From Roseovarius sp. ZX-A-9 (GTDB lineage Bacteria > Pseudomonadota > Alphaproteobacteria > Rhodobacterales > Rhodobacteraceae): a stretch of DNA of 64,000 bases. Where the stretch lies: the NCBI RefSeq assembly GCF_028369135.1, contig NZ_JAPWHW010000009.1:62001-126000 (forward strand), in the 5' to 3' direction. The position numbers and the translations under genes were made by a program. The notes below the pieces were generated by a model. The model was not told the origin of the DNA. It ran no database searches and saw only the letters and a program-made list of their open reading frames with translations. This document shows, piece after piece, positions 44,547 through 54,290 of the stretch (the stretch's first letter is position 1; each line of letters starts with the position of its first letter).

Positions 44547-46790
44547 TCAGAATTTCTCGCGCAGGTAATCCATGACCGCGCCGCGCACCGACTGATCGCC
44601 GCGGGTGCTGGCGGAGTCGATGATGTCGCGCAACTCGCCCAGATGGGTGCGGCGCAGGACTGATTTTACCGGCCCGATGGAGGCCGGGCGCATCGACAGG
44701 CTGCGCAGGCCCATCGCCGCGAGGCAGGCGGCCTCGACCGGCCGGCCCGCATCCTCGCCGCAGAAGCTGAGCGGTGTGCCGCTCCGTTCGCAACGTTCGA
44801 CAATGCTTTGAAGGAAGGTCAGGAAGCTGACATTGAGGGTGTCATAGCGGCGCCGTACGCGCTCGTTCTCGCGGTCGGCGGCAAAGAAGAACTGCTTGAG
44901 GTCGTTGCCGCCGATCGAGAGAAAATCGACCTCGCTGTAGAATTTGTCGGGGGCAAAGGCGAGGCTGGGTGTTTCCAGCATCGCGCCAATTTCCACCGAA
45001 GCGGGCAGGGGGTGGCCGAGAATACGCTCGCGCTCCATCGCCTTTTCCATCTCGGCGCGGGCGGCACTGTATTCGTCGCGCTGGGCCACGAAGGGAAACA
45101 TCACAGTCAGCGCGCGCCCCTTGGCACCGCGAATGAGCGCCTGCAACTGCATGCGCATCACGCCCGGTTTGTCCAGGCCGACGCGGATCGCGCGCCAGCC
45201 CATCGCCGGGTTCGGCTCGTCCGTGGGCTTCATGTAGGGCAGCACCTTGTCCGAGCCGATATCGAGCGTGCGAAACACCACGCGCTTGCCCTGCGCTGCG
45301 TCCATCACGCGTGCGTAAAGCTCGCTCAATTCGGACCTGCGCGGCATCTGGCTACGGATCAGGAACTGCAATTCGGTACGAAACAGGCCAACACCATCGG
45401 CGCCGGAATCTTCGAGGCTCGGCAGATCTGCCATCAGCCCCGCATTCATCGTCAGCGATATGGTTTGGCCACAAAGGGTAAGCGCGGGTTTGCTTCGGAT
45501 CGAGGCGTAGCGTTCCTGCGCCTTGGCCTGCATCGCCATCTTGTCGCGGAAGGCGGCGAATACCGTGTCGTCAGGGCGCAGATGGACAATGCCCTGATCG
45601 CCGTCCACCAGGATTGGATCGCCATTGAGCGCTTCGGCGGTGATCCGTGACGCGTGGATGACCAGCGGGATCGCCAGCGCCCGGGCAACGATGGTGGCGT
45701 GCGAGCCGACCGAGCCCTCCTCCAGCACGATCCCTTTCAGCGAGCGGCCATAATCCAGCAATTCCGCCGGGCCGATATTGCGGGCGATGAGTATCGGGTC
45801 GGGGGGCATCGCTGCGCCTGTCTCGCCGCCCTGACCCGTCAGGGTGCGCAGCAGACGGTTCGACAGATCGTCAAGATCGTGCAACCGGTCGCGAAGATAG
45901 GCGTCGGTGACCTGGGTCATCCGGGCACGGGCGGTGGATTGTTCCTTTTCCACGGCGGCCTCGGCAGACAGGCCGCGCCCGATGTCCTCTTCCATCCGGC
46001 GCATCCAGCCCTTGGAATTGGCGAACATCCGGTAGGCTTCGAGCACTTCCAGCTGTTCCTTGTCGCCGCTGCGGGCAAAGCTGAGCATACGGTCCACGCC
46101 AATACGCAATTCTTCAACCGCATCATTCAGGCGCTGGCGCTCGCGTTCGGGGTCCTCGCCGATCAGGTTCGTCACCACCACGCGCGGCTCGTGCAGCCAC
46201 ACATGACCACGCGCCGCACCATCCTGCGCGGTTGTACCGCGAAACTGCACCGATTGCTGATGGCGCGCGGACATCGCGGCGCCTTCGCCAATGAAGGCGC
46301 CCAGTTCGGCCATCTCGGCCAGCACCATCGCCACGACTTCCACGGCATAGACTTCTTCATCGGAAAAGGTGCGGGAGTCTTTTGATTGCACCACCAGCAC
46401 GCCGAGCTTTTCGCCCAGCCGTTGCACGGGCACGCCCAGGAAGGATGAATAGGCTTCTTCTCCGGTTTCCGGCATGAAGCGGAAACCGCGCGTTGAGGGC
46501 GCATCGTCGGTGTTTATTACATTTCCTGTGCGCGCCACTCGGCCAACCAGACCTTCGCCCAGACGCATCCGGGTCTGGTGGACCGCTTCGGGATTGAGGC
46601 CCTCGGTCGCACAAAGCTCCAGCGTGTCCTCATCGCGGAACAGGTAGATCGAGCAGACCTCGGTATGCATCTCTTCGGCGATCAGCTGCGTGATCTGGTC
46701 GAGACGGGTCTGACCGGCGGCATCGTCGGCCATGACCGTGCGCAAGCGGCCCAACATCTGGCGGCTATCAGTCTGAAACGGCTCGCTCAT
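44547..46790 (-). CDS. ptsP: Phosphoenolpyruvate-protein phosphotransferase EI-Ntr (PtsP)
   Basis: First phosphotransfer enzyme of the nitrogen-related PTS, taking phosphate from PEP to NPr. 747 residues: an N-terminal GAF domain (about 25-165) that senses nitrogen status in homologues, then the EI domains. The phosphorylated His is H364 in EGSVGSHATIVARALAIP. The PEP-binding C-terminal barrel shows FRTLDIGSDKVLPY, GVGLFRTELQFL, GAMLETPSLAF and LSIGGNDLKQF. Adjacent to lysC, 94 nt downstream of its stop, an arrangement common in alphaproteobacteria. Confidence 0.96.
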   Translation of the reverse strand: MSEPFQTDSRQMLGRLRTVMADDAAGQTRLDQITQLIAEEMHTEVCSIYLFRDEDTLELCATEGLNPEAVHQTRMRLGEGLVGRVARTGNVINTDDAPSTRGFRFMPETGEEAYSSFLGVPVQRLGEKLGVLVVQSKDSRTFSDEEVYAVEVVAMVLAEMAELGAFIGEGAAMSARHQQSVQFRGTTAQDGAARGHVWLHEPRVVVTNLIGEDPERERQRLNDAVEELRIGVDRMLSFARSGDKEQLEVLEAYRMFANSKGWMRRMEEDIGRGLSAEAAVEKEQSTARARMTQVTDAYLRDRLHDLDDLSNRLLRTLTGQGGETGAAMPPDPILIARNIGPAELLDYGRSLKGIVLEEGSVGSHATIVARALAIPLVIHASRITAEALNGDPILVDGDQGIVHLRPDDTVFAAFRDKMAMQAKAQERYASIRSKPALTLCGQTISLTMNAGLMADLPSLEDSGADGVGLFRTELQFLIRSQMPRRSELSELYARVMDAAQGKRVVFRTLDIGSDKVLPYMKPTDEPNPAMGWRAIRVGLDKPGVMRMQLQALIRGAKGRALTVMFPFVAQRDEYSAARAEMEKAMERERILGHPLPASVEIGAMLETPSLAFAPDKFYSEVDFLSIGGNDLKQFFFAADRENERVRRRYDTLNVSFLTFLQSIVERCERSGTPLSFCGEDAGRPVEAACLAAMGLRSLSMRPASIGPVKSVLRRTHLGELRDIIDSASTRGDQSVRGAVMDYLREKF

Positions 46791-46884
46791 GTCGCCTGCA
46801 ATCCCCGGATGCGCCCCTTGGGACGGTCTGCCTGTGCGGTTTCACAGTGGCAAGACACCACGCACGATACACGCAGGGGTTGTG

Positions 46885-48123
46885 TCAGGCCACTTTGTCC
46901 AACTCGAACGCATCATGCAGTGCCTGAACGGCGAGTTCCATGTATTTTCTGTCGATCAGCACGGAAATCTTGATTTCGGACGTTGCAATGACCTTGATGT
47001 TCACTCCTTCATCGCTGAGCGTCTTGAACATCTGGGCTGCCACGCCCGATTGGCTGCGCATGCCGATGCCCACGGCTGACACCTTGGCCACGTTGGTATC
47101 AGCCACCAGATCGTGATAGTTGATCTCGCCCCGCTCGGCGGCTTCCTGCAACGCCTTTTCAGCGCGTGTGACCTGTTCGACGGGGCATGAGAACGTCATG
47201 TCCGTGCGGCCCTCTTCGGAAATGTTCTGGATGATCATGTCCACATTCACGCCCGCCTCGGACAGCGGGCCGAAAATCGCGGCGGCAATGCCCGGCCGAT
47301 CGGCGACCGAGATGAGCGTCATCTTGGCCTCATCGCGGCTATAGGCGATGCCCGATACGATATTTGATTCCATGATTTCCTCCTCGGAGCAGACCAGCGT
47401 GCCTGCGTCATCTGATTGTTCTTCGAAACTGCTGACCACGCGCAGTTTCACATTGTAACGCATTGCCAGTTCCACCGAACGGGTTTGCAAGACCTTTGCC
47501 CCGAGGCTGGCCAGTTCCAGCATTTCCTCGAAGGCGATCTTGTCCAACTTGCGCGCTTTCGATGCGATGCGCGGGTCGGTCGTGTAAACGCCGTCCACGT
47601 CGGTGTAGATATCGCAGCGTTCCGCGTCAAAGGCCGCGGCAAAGGCGACGGCGGTCGTGTCGCTGCCGCCCCGGCCGAGCGTGGTGATGCGACCTTCGGG
47701 GCTGATGCCCTGGAACCCGGCGACCACGGCGACACGCATACCTTCGCCGAATTTGGCGTTGATGTTATCTGTCGGAATTTCTTCGATCCGTGCGGCGGAA
47801 TGGGCCGAGGTCGTGCGCAGGGGGACCTGCCAGCCCTGCCAGCTGCGCGCGGGCACGTCCATTTCCTGCAGGGTGAGCGCCATGAGCCCCGCTGTCACGT
47901 TCTCGCCAGAGCTGACCACGGCATCGTATTCACGCGCGTCGAACAGCGGCGAGGTTTCGTTCACCCAGCCGACCAGCTCGTTGGTTTTGCCCGCCATGGC
48001 CGAAACGATGACGATCACATCATAGCCCTTGGCCACTTCAACGCCAACGCGCTTGGCGGCGCGGCGGATGCGGTCAAGGTTGGCGACAGAAGTGCCACCG
48101 AATTTCATCACGAGAACCGGCAT
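46885..48123 (-). CDS. lysC: Aspartate kinase
   Basis: Phosphorylates aspartate as the first step to lysine, threonine and methionine. 412 residues. The kinase domain starts VLVMKFGGTSVANLDRI (K7, G9-G10-T11), with VSSGENVTAGLM and TLGRGGSDTTAVAFAAA for substrate binding. Two C-terminal ACT domains (KMTLISVADRPGIAAAIF, SAVGIGMRSQSGVAAQMF) give feedback control by lysine or threonine. Length fits the type without a homoserine dehydrogenase fusion. A 126-nt gap separates it from the ACT protein gene upstream. Confidence 0.96.
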   Translation of the reverse strand: MPVLVMKFGGTSVANLDRIRRAAKRVGVEVAKGYDVIVIVSAMAGKTNELVGWVNETSPLFDAREYDAVVSSGENVTAGLMALTLQEMDVPARSWQGWQVPLRTTSAHSAARIEEIPTDNINAKFGEGMRVAVVAGFQGISPEGRITTLGRGGSDTTAVAFAAAFDAERCDIYTDVDGVYTTDPRIASKARKLDKIAFEEMLELASLGAKVLQTRSVELAMRYNVKLRVVSSFEEQSDDAGTLVCSEEEIMESNIVSGIAYSRDEAKMTLISVADRPGIAAAIFGPLSEAGVNVDMIIQNISEEGRTDMTFSCPVEQVTRAEKALQEAAERGEINYHDLVADTNVAKVSAVGIGMRSQSGVAAQMFKTLSDEGVNIKVIATSEIKISVLIDRKYMELAVQALHDAFELDKVA

Positions 48124-48249
48124 AAGGGCGTCCTTGGTCTGGTAAGTCGCGCGCGGGTTTACGCCGCGTTCAGCTCAAGGGCAAGTGCCGCTGTCGTGGA
48201 ACCCGGTAAATACGCATCTTCCGGACCAGATTTCGGCGGGGACGCAGCG

Positions 48250-48642
48250 TCAGCCCGTGAACGTCCGCAAGACGCGCATCGCATCGTCGGCGCGGTCTTC
48301 GGGAACGAACAGGTGGTCGTGAAAATAGCCCGCAACGGGATTGACCCCCATGCCGTGTTCGGCAAGTGCGGTGGCTATGCGCGCGATGAAACCGACCGCC
48401 TCCAATGCCGAATGCACGTTGAGTGTGATCATGCGCGAGGCGAACGTATAGGGCAGGGCGGCCGCTTCTGCCTCGGTGCGGGACAGGATCAGTGTCGTGC
48501 CTTCGGCTTCCTGAAAGGTCATCCGCGGAGTGATACCGGAGGGTACCCGGCGATCCTCGAGGGTGACGAACACATAAACCTCGGGGTCCATCACCGGGTC
48601 CATACTGGCAAGAAGCGTGTCCAGATCATGCGTGCCGGTCAT
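48250..48642 (-). CDS. Small ACT-domain protein (ACT_3 type)
   Basis: 130 residues. The N-terminal part VMDPEVYVFVTLEDRRVPSG leads to a C-terminal ACT-like fold: ITLNVHSALEAVGFIARIATALAEHGMGVNPVAGYFHDHLFV (read in parts) has the beta-alpha-beta pattern with the Gly-rich loop. These proteins of about 130 residues likely bind an amino acid and act as a sensor or accessory subunit. It lies directly upstream of lysC on the same strand, which suggests a role in aspartate-family amino acids, but that is inference. Confidence 0.87.
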   Translation of the reverse strand: MTGTHDLDTLLASMDPVMDPEVYVFVTLEDRRVPSGITPRMTFQEAEGTTLILSRTEAEAAALPYTFASRMITLNVHSALEAVGFIARIATALAEHGMGVNPVAGYFHDHLFVPEDRADDAMRVLRTFTG

Positions 48643-48720
48643 TTCGATTCACTCCAACTAGGGTTATCTGTTTTGGCGCGTTTTGCCGCTTGTCCCGAGC
48701 CATATGCAGGATGATGGGCA

Positions 48721-49365
48721 TCAAAAAACATGCGGTCGTCCGTCCCAATTCAGAAAAGCACCAGTCGTGGGCATGGCCAATTCGTCAAAGCGGGCGATCA
48801 ACCCGCTCACAGATTCCTCGACATCGATACTTGCGCTGCCGCCGCCCATGTCCGTGCGGACCCAACCGGGGTGATAGATGCCGACGGCGATGCCGCGCGG
48901 GCGCAGGTCGGTGGCCAGGTTGCGGCCCAGATTCAGCGCTGCCGCCTTGGATGCACGGTAGATATAGCTGCCGCCCGGCGCGTCGTTCTGGCTGGCCATC
49001 TGGCTGGAGATGATCGCGATCCTGGGTTGTGCGCTGCGCTCGAGCGCGGGAAGCAATGCCCGGATCGTCAGGAAAACCCCGGTCACGTTGGCGGCGAAAG
49101 TCTCGGCCCAGAGCGCGGCATCATAGCCGCTTTCCAACGTATGACCCTTGTCCAGATAGACGCCTGCATTGCACACCAGAAGATCGACGGCACGATCCCC
49201 GAGCGACGCGGCAAAGGCCTCGTGTTGCGCCGGATCGGTCACGTCGAGCTTCGCCAGATCACCGCCCCGGCGCGACGTGCCGGTGACATCATCGCCCCGA
49301 GCGGCAAAGGCCGCAGCCATCCCTGCGCCAATGCCACGATTGGCGCCCGTGATTACCACATGCAT
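48721..49365 (-). CDS. Short-chain dehydrogenase/reductase (SDR)
   Basis: 214 residues. The nucleotide loop is VVITGANRGIGAGMA (TGxxxGIG), the NNAG equivalent is VCNAGVYL, and the catalytic Ser-Tyr-Lys set is IISSQMAS followed by YIYRASKAA (Y-x3-K). The classical C-terminal pattern PGWVRTDMGG follows. Substrate unknown. It is separated from the ACT gene by 78 nt and from the DUF1178 gene upstream by 57 nt. Confidence 0.92.
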   Translation of the reverse strand: MHVVITGANRGIGAGMAAAFAARGDDVTGTSRRGGDLAKLDVTDPAQHEAFAASLGDRAVDLLVCNAGVYLDKGHTLESGYDAALWAETFAANVTGVFLTIRALLPALERSAQPRIAIISSQMASQNDAPGGSYIYRASKAAALNLGRNLATDLRPRGIAVGIYHPGWVRTDMGGGSASIDVEESVSGLIARFDELAMPTTGAFLNWDGRPHVF

Positions 49366-49422
49366 GTCACTCTCCTGATGTCTGCCGGAAACGGCCCTCG
49401 CGCCGCGATGGGTCGCGACGGG

Positions 49423-49869
49423 TCAATTGGATTTGCGCCCGGGAAGAAACGGCAGCGGCGTGACCGGCACACCGTCCTCGATCAGCTTTCTCGCTTCTTC
49501 GGGCTTTGCCTCGCCATAGATGGAACGCTCGGGCGCGGTGCCGGCGTGGATATCGCGCGCCTCGCGGGCAAAGTCGCGCCCGACATATTCCGAGTTCTTC
49601 TCGATTTCCTTGCGCAGTCGCGCCAGCGCCTGTTCGGCCGGGCTTGCGGGCGTGCTCAACGCCCCTTCGCTCGGTTGAGCAGGTACGTCCCTGTCACGTT
49701 TGCGGGCTGCCTGAACCGTCGGGGCCATCATCGCCTTTTCCACATCCGCGCTGCCGCAGACTGCACAGGCGACCATGCCTGCTCCATCCAGTTTTTCGAA
49801 TGTGGCAGCGGATTGAAACCAGCTGTCGAACTGGTGACCATCCGCACATTTCAGCGTGAACTTGATCAT
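49423..49869 (-). CDS. DUF1178-family small zinc-ribbon-like protein
   Basis: 148 residues from ATG at 49869 (MIKFTLKCADGHQFDSWFQS), matching the usual start of the family; an ATG four codons upstream is less typical and neither start has a clear ribosome site. Cysteines at the N-terminus (KCADGH) and in VACAVCGSADVEKAMMAPTV look like a zinc ribbon. The C-terminal half is charged and helical (LARLRKEIEKNSEYVGRDFA). Function unknown. Confidence 0.9.
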   Translation of the reverse strand: MIKFTLKCADGHQFDSWFQSAATFEKLDGAGMVACAVCGSADVEKAMMAPTVQAARKRDRDVPAQPSEGALSTPASPAEQALARLRKEIEKNSEYVGRDFAREARDIHAGTAPERSIYGEAKPEEARKLIEDGVPVTPLPFLPGRKSN

Positions 49870-49935
49870 TTCAGAACCCATGATGCCATATTATGTAAAT
49901 AGCCAAAACCTGAGCCAGTTCAAGTAGACCTTTGT

Positions 49936-50454
49936 TCAGTGTTTCAGCAGTCTGGGGTGGAAATTCAATATGATATGCGCCAATTCAGGCTCTGAGACCA
50001 GCGCCGCCGCCTTCTTTGGGCGTAGCCATTTTCGCTTGCGTTGGCTTGCCTCGGGGAAGCTGGCCACAAGCGATTTCACCCGCACCGCATAGACCATCGC
50101 GACGCATGGCACGCCGCGTTCCGGCCCGAGCATCTTGTGATAGGAATAGAGTCCCAGGCACCGTTCATGCACCTTGCCACGCACGCCGGCCTCTTCCCAC
50201 GCCTCGGTCAGCGCAACCTGGGCCGGCGTTTCGCCGTCAATCGGCCAGCCCTTGGGAATGATCCAGCGTCCCGAACGCCGCGAGGTGATCAGCAGGATTT
50301 CAGGCTTTTCCTTGACCATGCGGAAACACAGGGCGGCGAACTGCGTTCGCACGTCGCTCTTGTGTGCATCCATCAATGCGATGGGAACCTGTTTTGTTTC
50401 CCGCACGTTCATTGCGCTCTTTGCTTTGTCATGCGGTTGCGTCTTATCTTTCAT
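49936..50454 (-). CDS. NUDIX hydrolase (DIPP-like)
   Basis: 172 residues from ATG at 50454; a second in-frame ATG at 50412, with AGAG upstream, is also possible and would give 158. The NUDIX box spans residues 69-91: G69, E75, E84, E87-E88, G90 and V91 are in place, but the usual Arg before E84 is T83, as in some alphaproteobacterial members. The preceding SGRWIIPKGWP resembles diphosphoinositol polyphosphate/ApnA phosphohydrolases. Divergent from modA. Confidence 0.88.
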   Translation of the reverse strand: MKDKTQPHDKAKSAMNVRETKQVPIALMDAHKSDVRTQFAALCFRMVKEKPEILLITSRRSGRWIIPKGWPIDGETPAQVALTEAWEEAGVRGKVHERCLGLYSYHKMLGPERGVPCVAMVYAVRVKSLVASFPEASQRKRKWLRPKKAAALVSEPELAHIILNFHPRLLKH

Positions 50455-50617
50455 GCTCGGGTGGTAATATAAGCGGACGATGCGACCAATTGCCAGATTC
50501 ATTTCCACCCATACCAGCGCCCCGCTGCGAAATTGCGGCAGCGCGTGGGCGCCTGAGCGAATGACGCGGCGATGGGCGGGCTTGCGTTGGCTGACCTTGC
50601 GCCCAATACTCAATGAC

Positions 50618-51367
50618 ATGATGCGGTTTTCCTCTCTTCCCGCAGTGCTTTGTGCGGTGCTTCTGATGTGCATGCCTGCGCGTGCCGAAGAACGCGTTCT
50701 CGTGTTCGCCGCTGCGTCGCTGCAAGGCGCGCTGCAGGAGGTGATTGCGGGTTATCCGGGCCATGCTGTGGCGTCTTATGGCGGGAGCGGCGCGATGGCG
50801 CGGCAGGTCGCTCTGGGCGCGCCTGCGGATGTCGTTTTGTTGGCCAACAGCGCCTGGATGGACTGGCTGCAGGAGAACGGGAACCTGCGCAGCGAGACGC
50901 GGCGCGATTTGCTCGGCAATACGTTGGTGCTGGTTGGACCGGTGAACAGCGCACCCCTGCCGGTGATCGACGCTCAGACGTTGATCGCGCGTCTTGCAGG
51001 GCAGAGGCTCGCGCTGGGTCAGACCGAAGCCGTGCCTGCCGGGATCTATGCCCGCGCCTGGATGGAGCGTGCCGGGCTGTGGGAGGCATTGCGCCCGCAT
51101 CTGGCCGAAACCGAAAACGTGCGTGCCGCGCTCGCGCTGGTGGCGCTGGGCGAGGCCCCGCTGGGGGCGGTCTATGCCACCGATGCCGCCGCCGAACCGC
51201 GCGTCAAGATCCTATACTCTGTGCCACAGGAGGCTCATCCGCCGATCGTATATCCCGTGGCAGCGGTCACGGCACGCGGTGATGCCTTTGCGGCCTATCT
51301 GCACAGCCCCGAGGCGCAGCGGATATTCCGCGCCCATGGTTTCACGCTGCCCGGAGCGGGGGAATGA
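50618..51367 (+). CDS. modA: Molybdate ABC transporter, periplasmic binding protein
   Basis: 249 residues from ATG at 50618 (a second ATG follows at once). A signal peptide FSSLPAVLCAVLLMCMPARA precedes the binding fold: VFAAASLQGALQEVIA contains the Ser that contacts the oxyanion, followed by SYGGSGAMARQVALGAPADV and the third loop ALVALGEAPLGAVYATDA. The stop overlaps the modB start by 4 nt. It gathers molybdate (or tungstate) in the periplasm for the ModB-ModC complex. Confidence 0.94.
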   Translation: MMRFSSLPAVLCAVLLMCMPARAEERVLVFAAASLQGALQEVIAGYPGHAVASYGGSGAMARQVALGAPADVVLLANSAWMDWLQENGNLRSETRRDLLGNTLVLVGPVNSAPLPVIDAQTLIARLAGQRLALGQTEAVPAGIYARAWMERAGLWEALRPHLAETENVRAALALVALGEAPLGAVYATDAAAEPRVKILYSVPQEAHPPIVYPVAAVTARGDAFAAYLHSPEAQRIFRAHGFTLPGAGE

Positions 51368-52056
51368 TGCTGGAGCCGGCAGAATGGGCAGCGCTTGTTT
51401 TGTCGCTCAAGGTCTCGTTCGTGGCGATGCTGGTCAGCCTGCCGCTGGCGATTGCCATCGCCTGGCTGTTGGCGCGGCGTGAGTTCTGGGGCAAGACATT
51501 GCTGAGCACGCTGGTGCATCTGCCGCTGGTCCTGCCGCCGGTCGTGACCGGCTATCTTCTGTTGCTGACATTCGGGCGCACCGGTGCCGTCGGTGGTTTC
51601 CTCGAATCCACATTCGGCATCGTTCTGGCGTTCCGCTGGACCGGCGCCGCGCTGGCGGCGGCGATCATGGGGTTCCCGCTGACAGTTCGCGCGATCCGCC
51701 TGTCGATAGAGGCGGTGGACCCACGGCTGGAGGCGGCAGCGGCGACGCTGGGCGCTGGTCGCCTGGGGATATTCGCGCGGGTCACGCTGCCGCTGATCGC
51801 GCCCGGTGTTCTGGCGGGGGCGGTGTTGGGCTTTGCCAAGGCGATGGGAGAGTTCGGTGCCACGATCACTTTCGTCGCCAACATCCCCGGCCAGACGCAG
51901 ACGCTGCCTTCGGCGATTTATGCGTTCCTGCAGGTGCCGGGGGGCGAGGCGGGGGCGATCCGCCTGGTGCTGTTGTCGCTGGTGGTGGCGGTCGGCGCTG
52001 TGCTGATCTCTGAAGGGTTGGCGCGGCGCGTGGCGCGCGGGATTGGCCAGAGATGA
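51364..52056 (+). CDS. modB: Molybdate ABC transporter, permease
   Basis: 230 residues with five or six membrane segments. The permease EAA loop is EAAAATLGAGRLGIFARVTL, and the segment LVHLPLVLPPVVTGYLLLL and FAKAMGEFGATITFVANI match ModB. It overlaps modA by 4 nt at the start and modC by 4 nt at the end, so the three genes form one tightly coupled unit. Confidence 0.95.
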   Translation: MMLEPAEWAALVLSLKVSFVAMLVSLPLAIAIAWLLARREFWGKTLLSTLVHLPLVLPPVVTGYLLLLTFGRTGAVGGFLESTFGIVLAFRWTGAALAAAIMGFPLTVRAIRLSIEAVDPRLEAAAATLGAGRLGIFARVTLPLIAPGVLAGAVLGFAKAMGEFGATITFVANIPGQTQTLPSAIYAFLQVPGGEAGAIRLVLLSLVVAVGAVLISEGLARRVARGIGQR

Positions 52057-53153
52057 GCCTGCGCGTAAAGATACACCACAAATTCAGTGGTTTCACGCTG
52101 GATGCCGCGTTCGAGACCGGCCCCGGGGTGACGGCCATTTTCGGGGCGTCAGGGGCGGGCAAGACCAGTATCGCGAATGCCGTGGCAGGGCTCTTTGCGC
52201 CTGCGCGCGGCATGGTGGAGCTGGAAGGGCGGTGTCTCTACGATGCTGCCGCCCGCGTGAACGTTCCGCCGCATAAACGACGGATCGGAACGGTTTTTCA
52301 GGATGGGCGGCTGTTTCCGCATCTCAGCGTGGCGGGCAATCTTGATTTCGGCACGCGCTATGTCCCGCGCGGGCGAACGGGGCCTGACCGGGATCAGGTC
52401 ATCGCCCTGATGGATATCGGCGGGTTGCTACAGCGGCGGCCCTTGCATCTGTCGGGCGGGGAGAAACAGCGCGTCGCATTGGCGCGAGCGCTCTTGATGG
52501 CGCCCGAATTGCTGATCATGGATGAGCCGCTGGCGGCGCTTGACGGTCCGCGCAAGGACGAGATCCTGCCGTACCTGGAGCGGCTCGCGGGAGGCGCCAA
52601 TGTGCCCATCCTCTATGTCAGCCATTCGGTTGGTGAAATCGCGCGGCTGGCCGATCAGATCGTCGTGCTGCGCGCCGGGCGCGTTGCCCGCTCTGGCACG
52701 GTGGGTGACGTTCTGAGTGATCCCGAATTGGTGCCGATGATGGGGGTGCGCGAGGCAGGCTCGGTGCTGCACGCGCAGGTGCTGGGGCATGATGCCGACG
52801 GGCTGAGCCGTCTTGCGGTCAGCGGTGGTGCGCTGCTGATCCCCGGGGTGCAGGCGGAACCGGGAAAACACATACGTCTCAGGGTCTTGGCGCAGGATGT
52901 TCTGCTGTCACTTGATATGCCAAAGGGGCTGTCGTCGCGCAATATCCTGCCGGTCGTGGTGGAGATGCTGCACCGGGGCGACGGGCCCGGCATGGCGGTT
53001 TCTCTGCGATTGGGAGAGGATCGGTTACTGGCGCGGATCACGGCGCGCGCGGCGGAAGAAATGGGGCTGCGGCCCGGCTTGGCATGCCATGCGATCCTGA
53101 AAGCAACGGCGGTCCCTCGCGGTGATATCGGTGGTGGGCGGAACGCCGGTTAA
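52053..53153 (+). CDS. modC: Molybdate ABC transporter, ATP-binding protein
   Basis: 366 residues. Walker A is FGASGAGKTSIANAVAG, the ABC signature is HLSGGEKQRVALARALLM, Walker B LLIMDEPLAALD, and the H-loop YVSHSV. The C-terminal part (NILPVVVEMLHRGDGPGMAV) is a Mop/TOBE-like domain that in homologues binds molybdate and shuts the transporter. It has the length of ModC with one such domain. It overlaps modB by 4 nt. Confidence 0.95.
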   Translation: MSLRVKIHHKFSGFTLDAAFETGPGVTAIFGASGAGKTSIANAVAGLFAPARGMVELEGRCLYDAAARVNVPPHKRRIGTVFQDGRLFPHLSVAGNLDFGTRYVPRGRTGPDRDQVIALMDIGGLLQRRPLHLSGGEKQRVALARALLMAPELLIMDEPLAALDGPRKDEILPYLERLAGGANVPILYVSHSVGEIARLADQIVVLRAGRVARSGTVGDVLSDPELVPMMGVREAGSVLHAQVLGHDADGLSRLAVSGGALLIPGVQAEPGKHIRLRVLAQDVLLSLDMPKGLSSRNILPVVVEMLHRGDGPGMAVSLRLGEDRLLARITARAAEEMGLRPGLACHAILKATAVPRGDIGGGRNAG

Positions 53154-53318
53154 GTTGCTGAAGAAGTTTGGAAATGCTGCATGGTTTTGGTGCGGTTTAC
53201 TCGATCGCAACGCGACGGCCTAGTACAGGGCACTTGCGAGATCGTTTCAAGAGTAGCGTAATTGGCGCGGGTTATCCCCAGAAATCCGGCGTTAACCTTT
53301 CATCTTTCAACTTTAGCC

Positions 53319-54290
53319 CTATTCCGCGAAATGGCAGGCCGCTTGCGTTGTACTGCCGGGTATCACGCGCAGTTTGGGGCGCTCTGACCGGCAGCGATCA
53401 GCGGCGATCGAGCAGCGCGGCGCGAAGGGACAGCCGGGGGGCGGATTCACCGGATCGGGCAATTCACCGGGTTGGCGCGGGCGCTCGAAAGAGCCGCCTT
53501 CGAGCTTTGGGATCGCATCCAGCAAGAGCTGCGTATAGGGATGCTTGGGGTCTTCAAAGATCGTTTCGGCATCGGCCAGTTCCATCACCTGACCCAGATA
53601 CATGACCGCCACACGGGTGCCGAAATGTTTCACCACGCTGAGATCGTGGGTGATGAACAGATAGGTGAGGCCACGTTGGGCCTGAAGATCGGTCAGCAGG
53701 TTCAGGATCTGCGCCTGGATCGAGACATCGAGCGCCGAGATCGGCTCGTCCGCGACGATGAAAGCGGGGTTCGTGACCAGCGCGCGTGCGATGGCGATCC
53801 GCTGGCGCTGCCCACCGGAAAACTCGTGCGGCAACCGGCGCTGCCAGGACGGATCGCAGCCCGTCGCGGCCAGCACATCCTCGACCTGAGCGCGCACCTC
53901 GGTCTCGGTCTTTTCGGGCATCAGGTGACGGATCGGTTCTGCCAGCGTCTCGAACACATTGCGGCGCGGGTTGAGCGAGGCGTAGGGGTTCTGGAACACC
54001 ATCTGCATGTCGCGGCGGATGGGCTTACGTTCCGCCTCGTCCATCTGGTCGATGCGTTTGCCGTTGAAATAGACCTCGCCGGCCGAGGGCGTGTTCAGCC
54101 CCATGATCGCGCGGCCCAGCGTGGTCTTGCCACAGCCGCTCTCGCCGACGACGCAGAACGTTTCGCCGGGCATGATCTTGATGCTGACTCCCGACAGCGC
54201 ATGCAGCACGGGCTTTTCACGGCTCAGAAAGTGTGTCGGCAGCGCAAAGCGCATCTCGAGTCCGCGGGTTTCGACGATTGCGTCGCTCAT
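53319..54290 (-). CDS. Peptide-type ABC transporter, second ATP-binding protein (DppF/OppF-like)
   Basis: 323 residues. Walker A VVGESGCGKTTLGRAIMGLN, signature FSGGQRQRIAIARALVTNP, Walker B FIVADEPISALDVS and the C-terminal Opp-type extension with clustered Cys (GCPFAPRCSIAADRCR). Last gene of the operon. Its start overlaps the stop of the first ATPase by 4 nt. The Cys cluster, as in OppF/DppF, may hold an iron-sulfur centre. Confidence 0.94.
   Translation of the reverse strand: MSDAIVETRGLEMRFALPTHFLSREKPVLHALSGVSIKIMPGETFCVVGESGCGKTTLGRAIMGLNTPSAGEVYFNGKRIDQMDEAERKPIRRDMQMVFQNPYASLNPRRNVFETLAEPIRHLMPEKTETEVRAQVEDVLAATGCDPSWQRRLPHEFSGGQRQRIAIARALVTNPAFIVADEPISALDVSIQAQILNLLTDLQAQRGLTYLFITHDLSVVKHFGTRVAVMYLGQVMELADAETIFEDPKHPYTQLLLDAIPKLEGGSFERPRQPGELPDPVNPPPGCPFAPRCSIAADRCRSERPKLRVIPGSTTQAACHFAE

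Noticed and set aside
44520..44550. Short GGGC ... GCCC TTTT hairpin between EcsC and ptsP genes
   Set aside because: Only a 4-bp stem, too weak to call a terminator.
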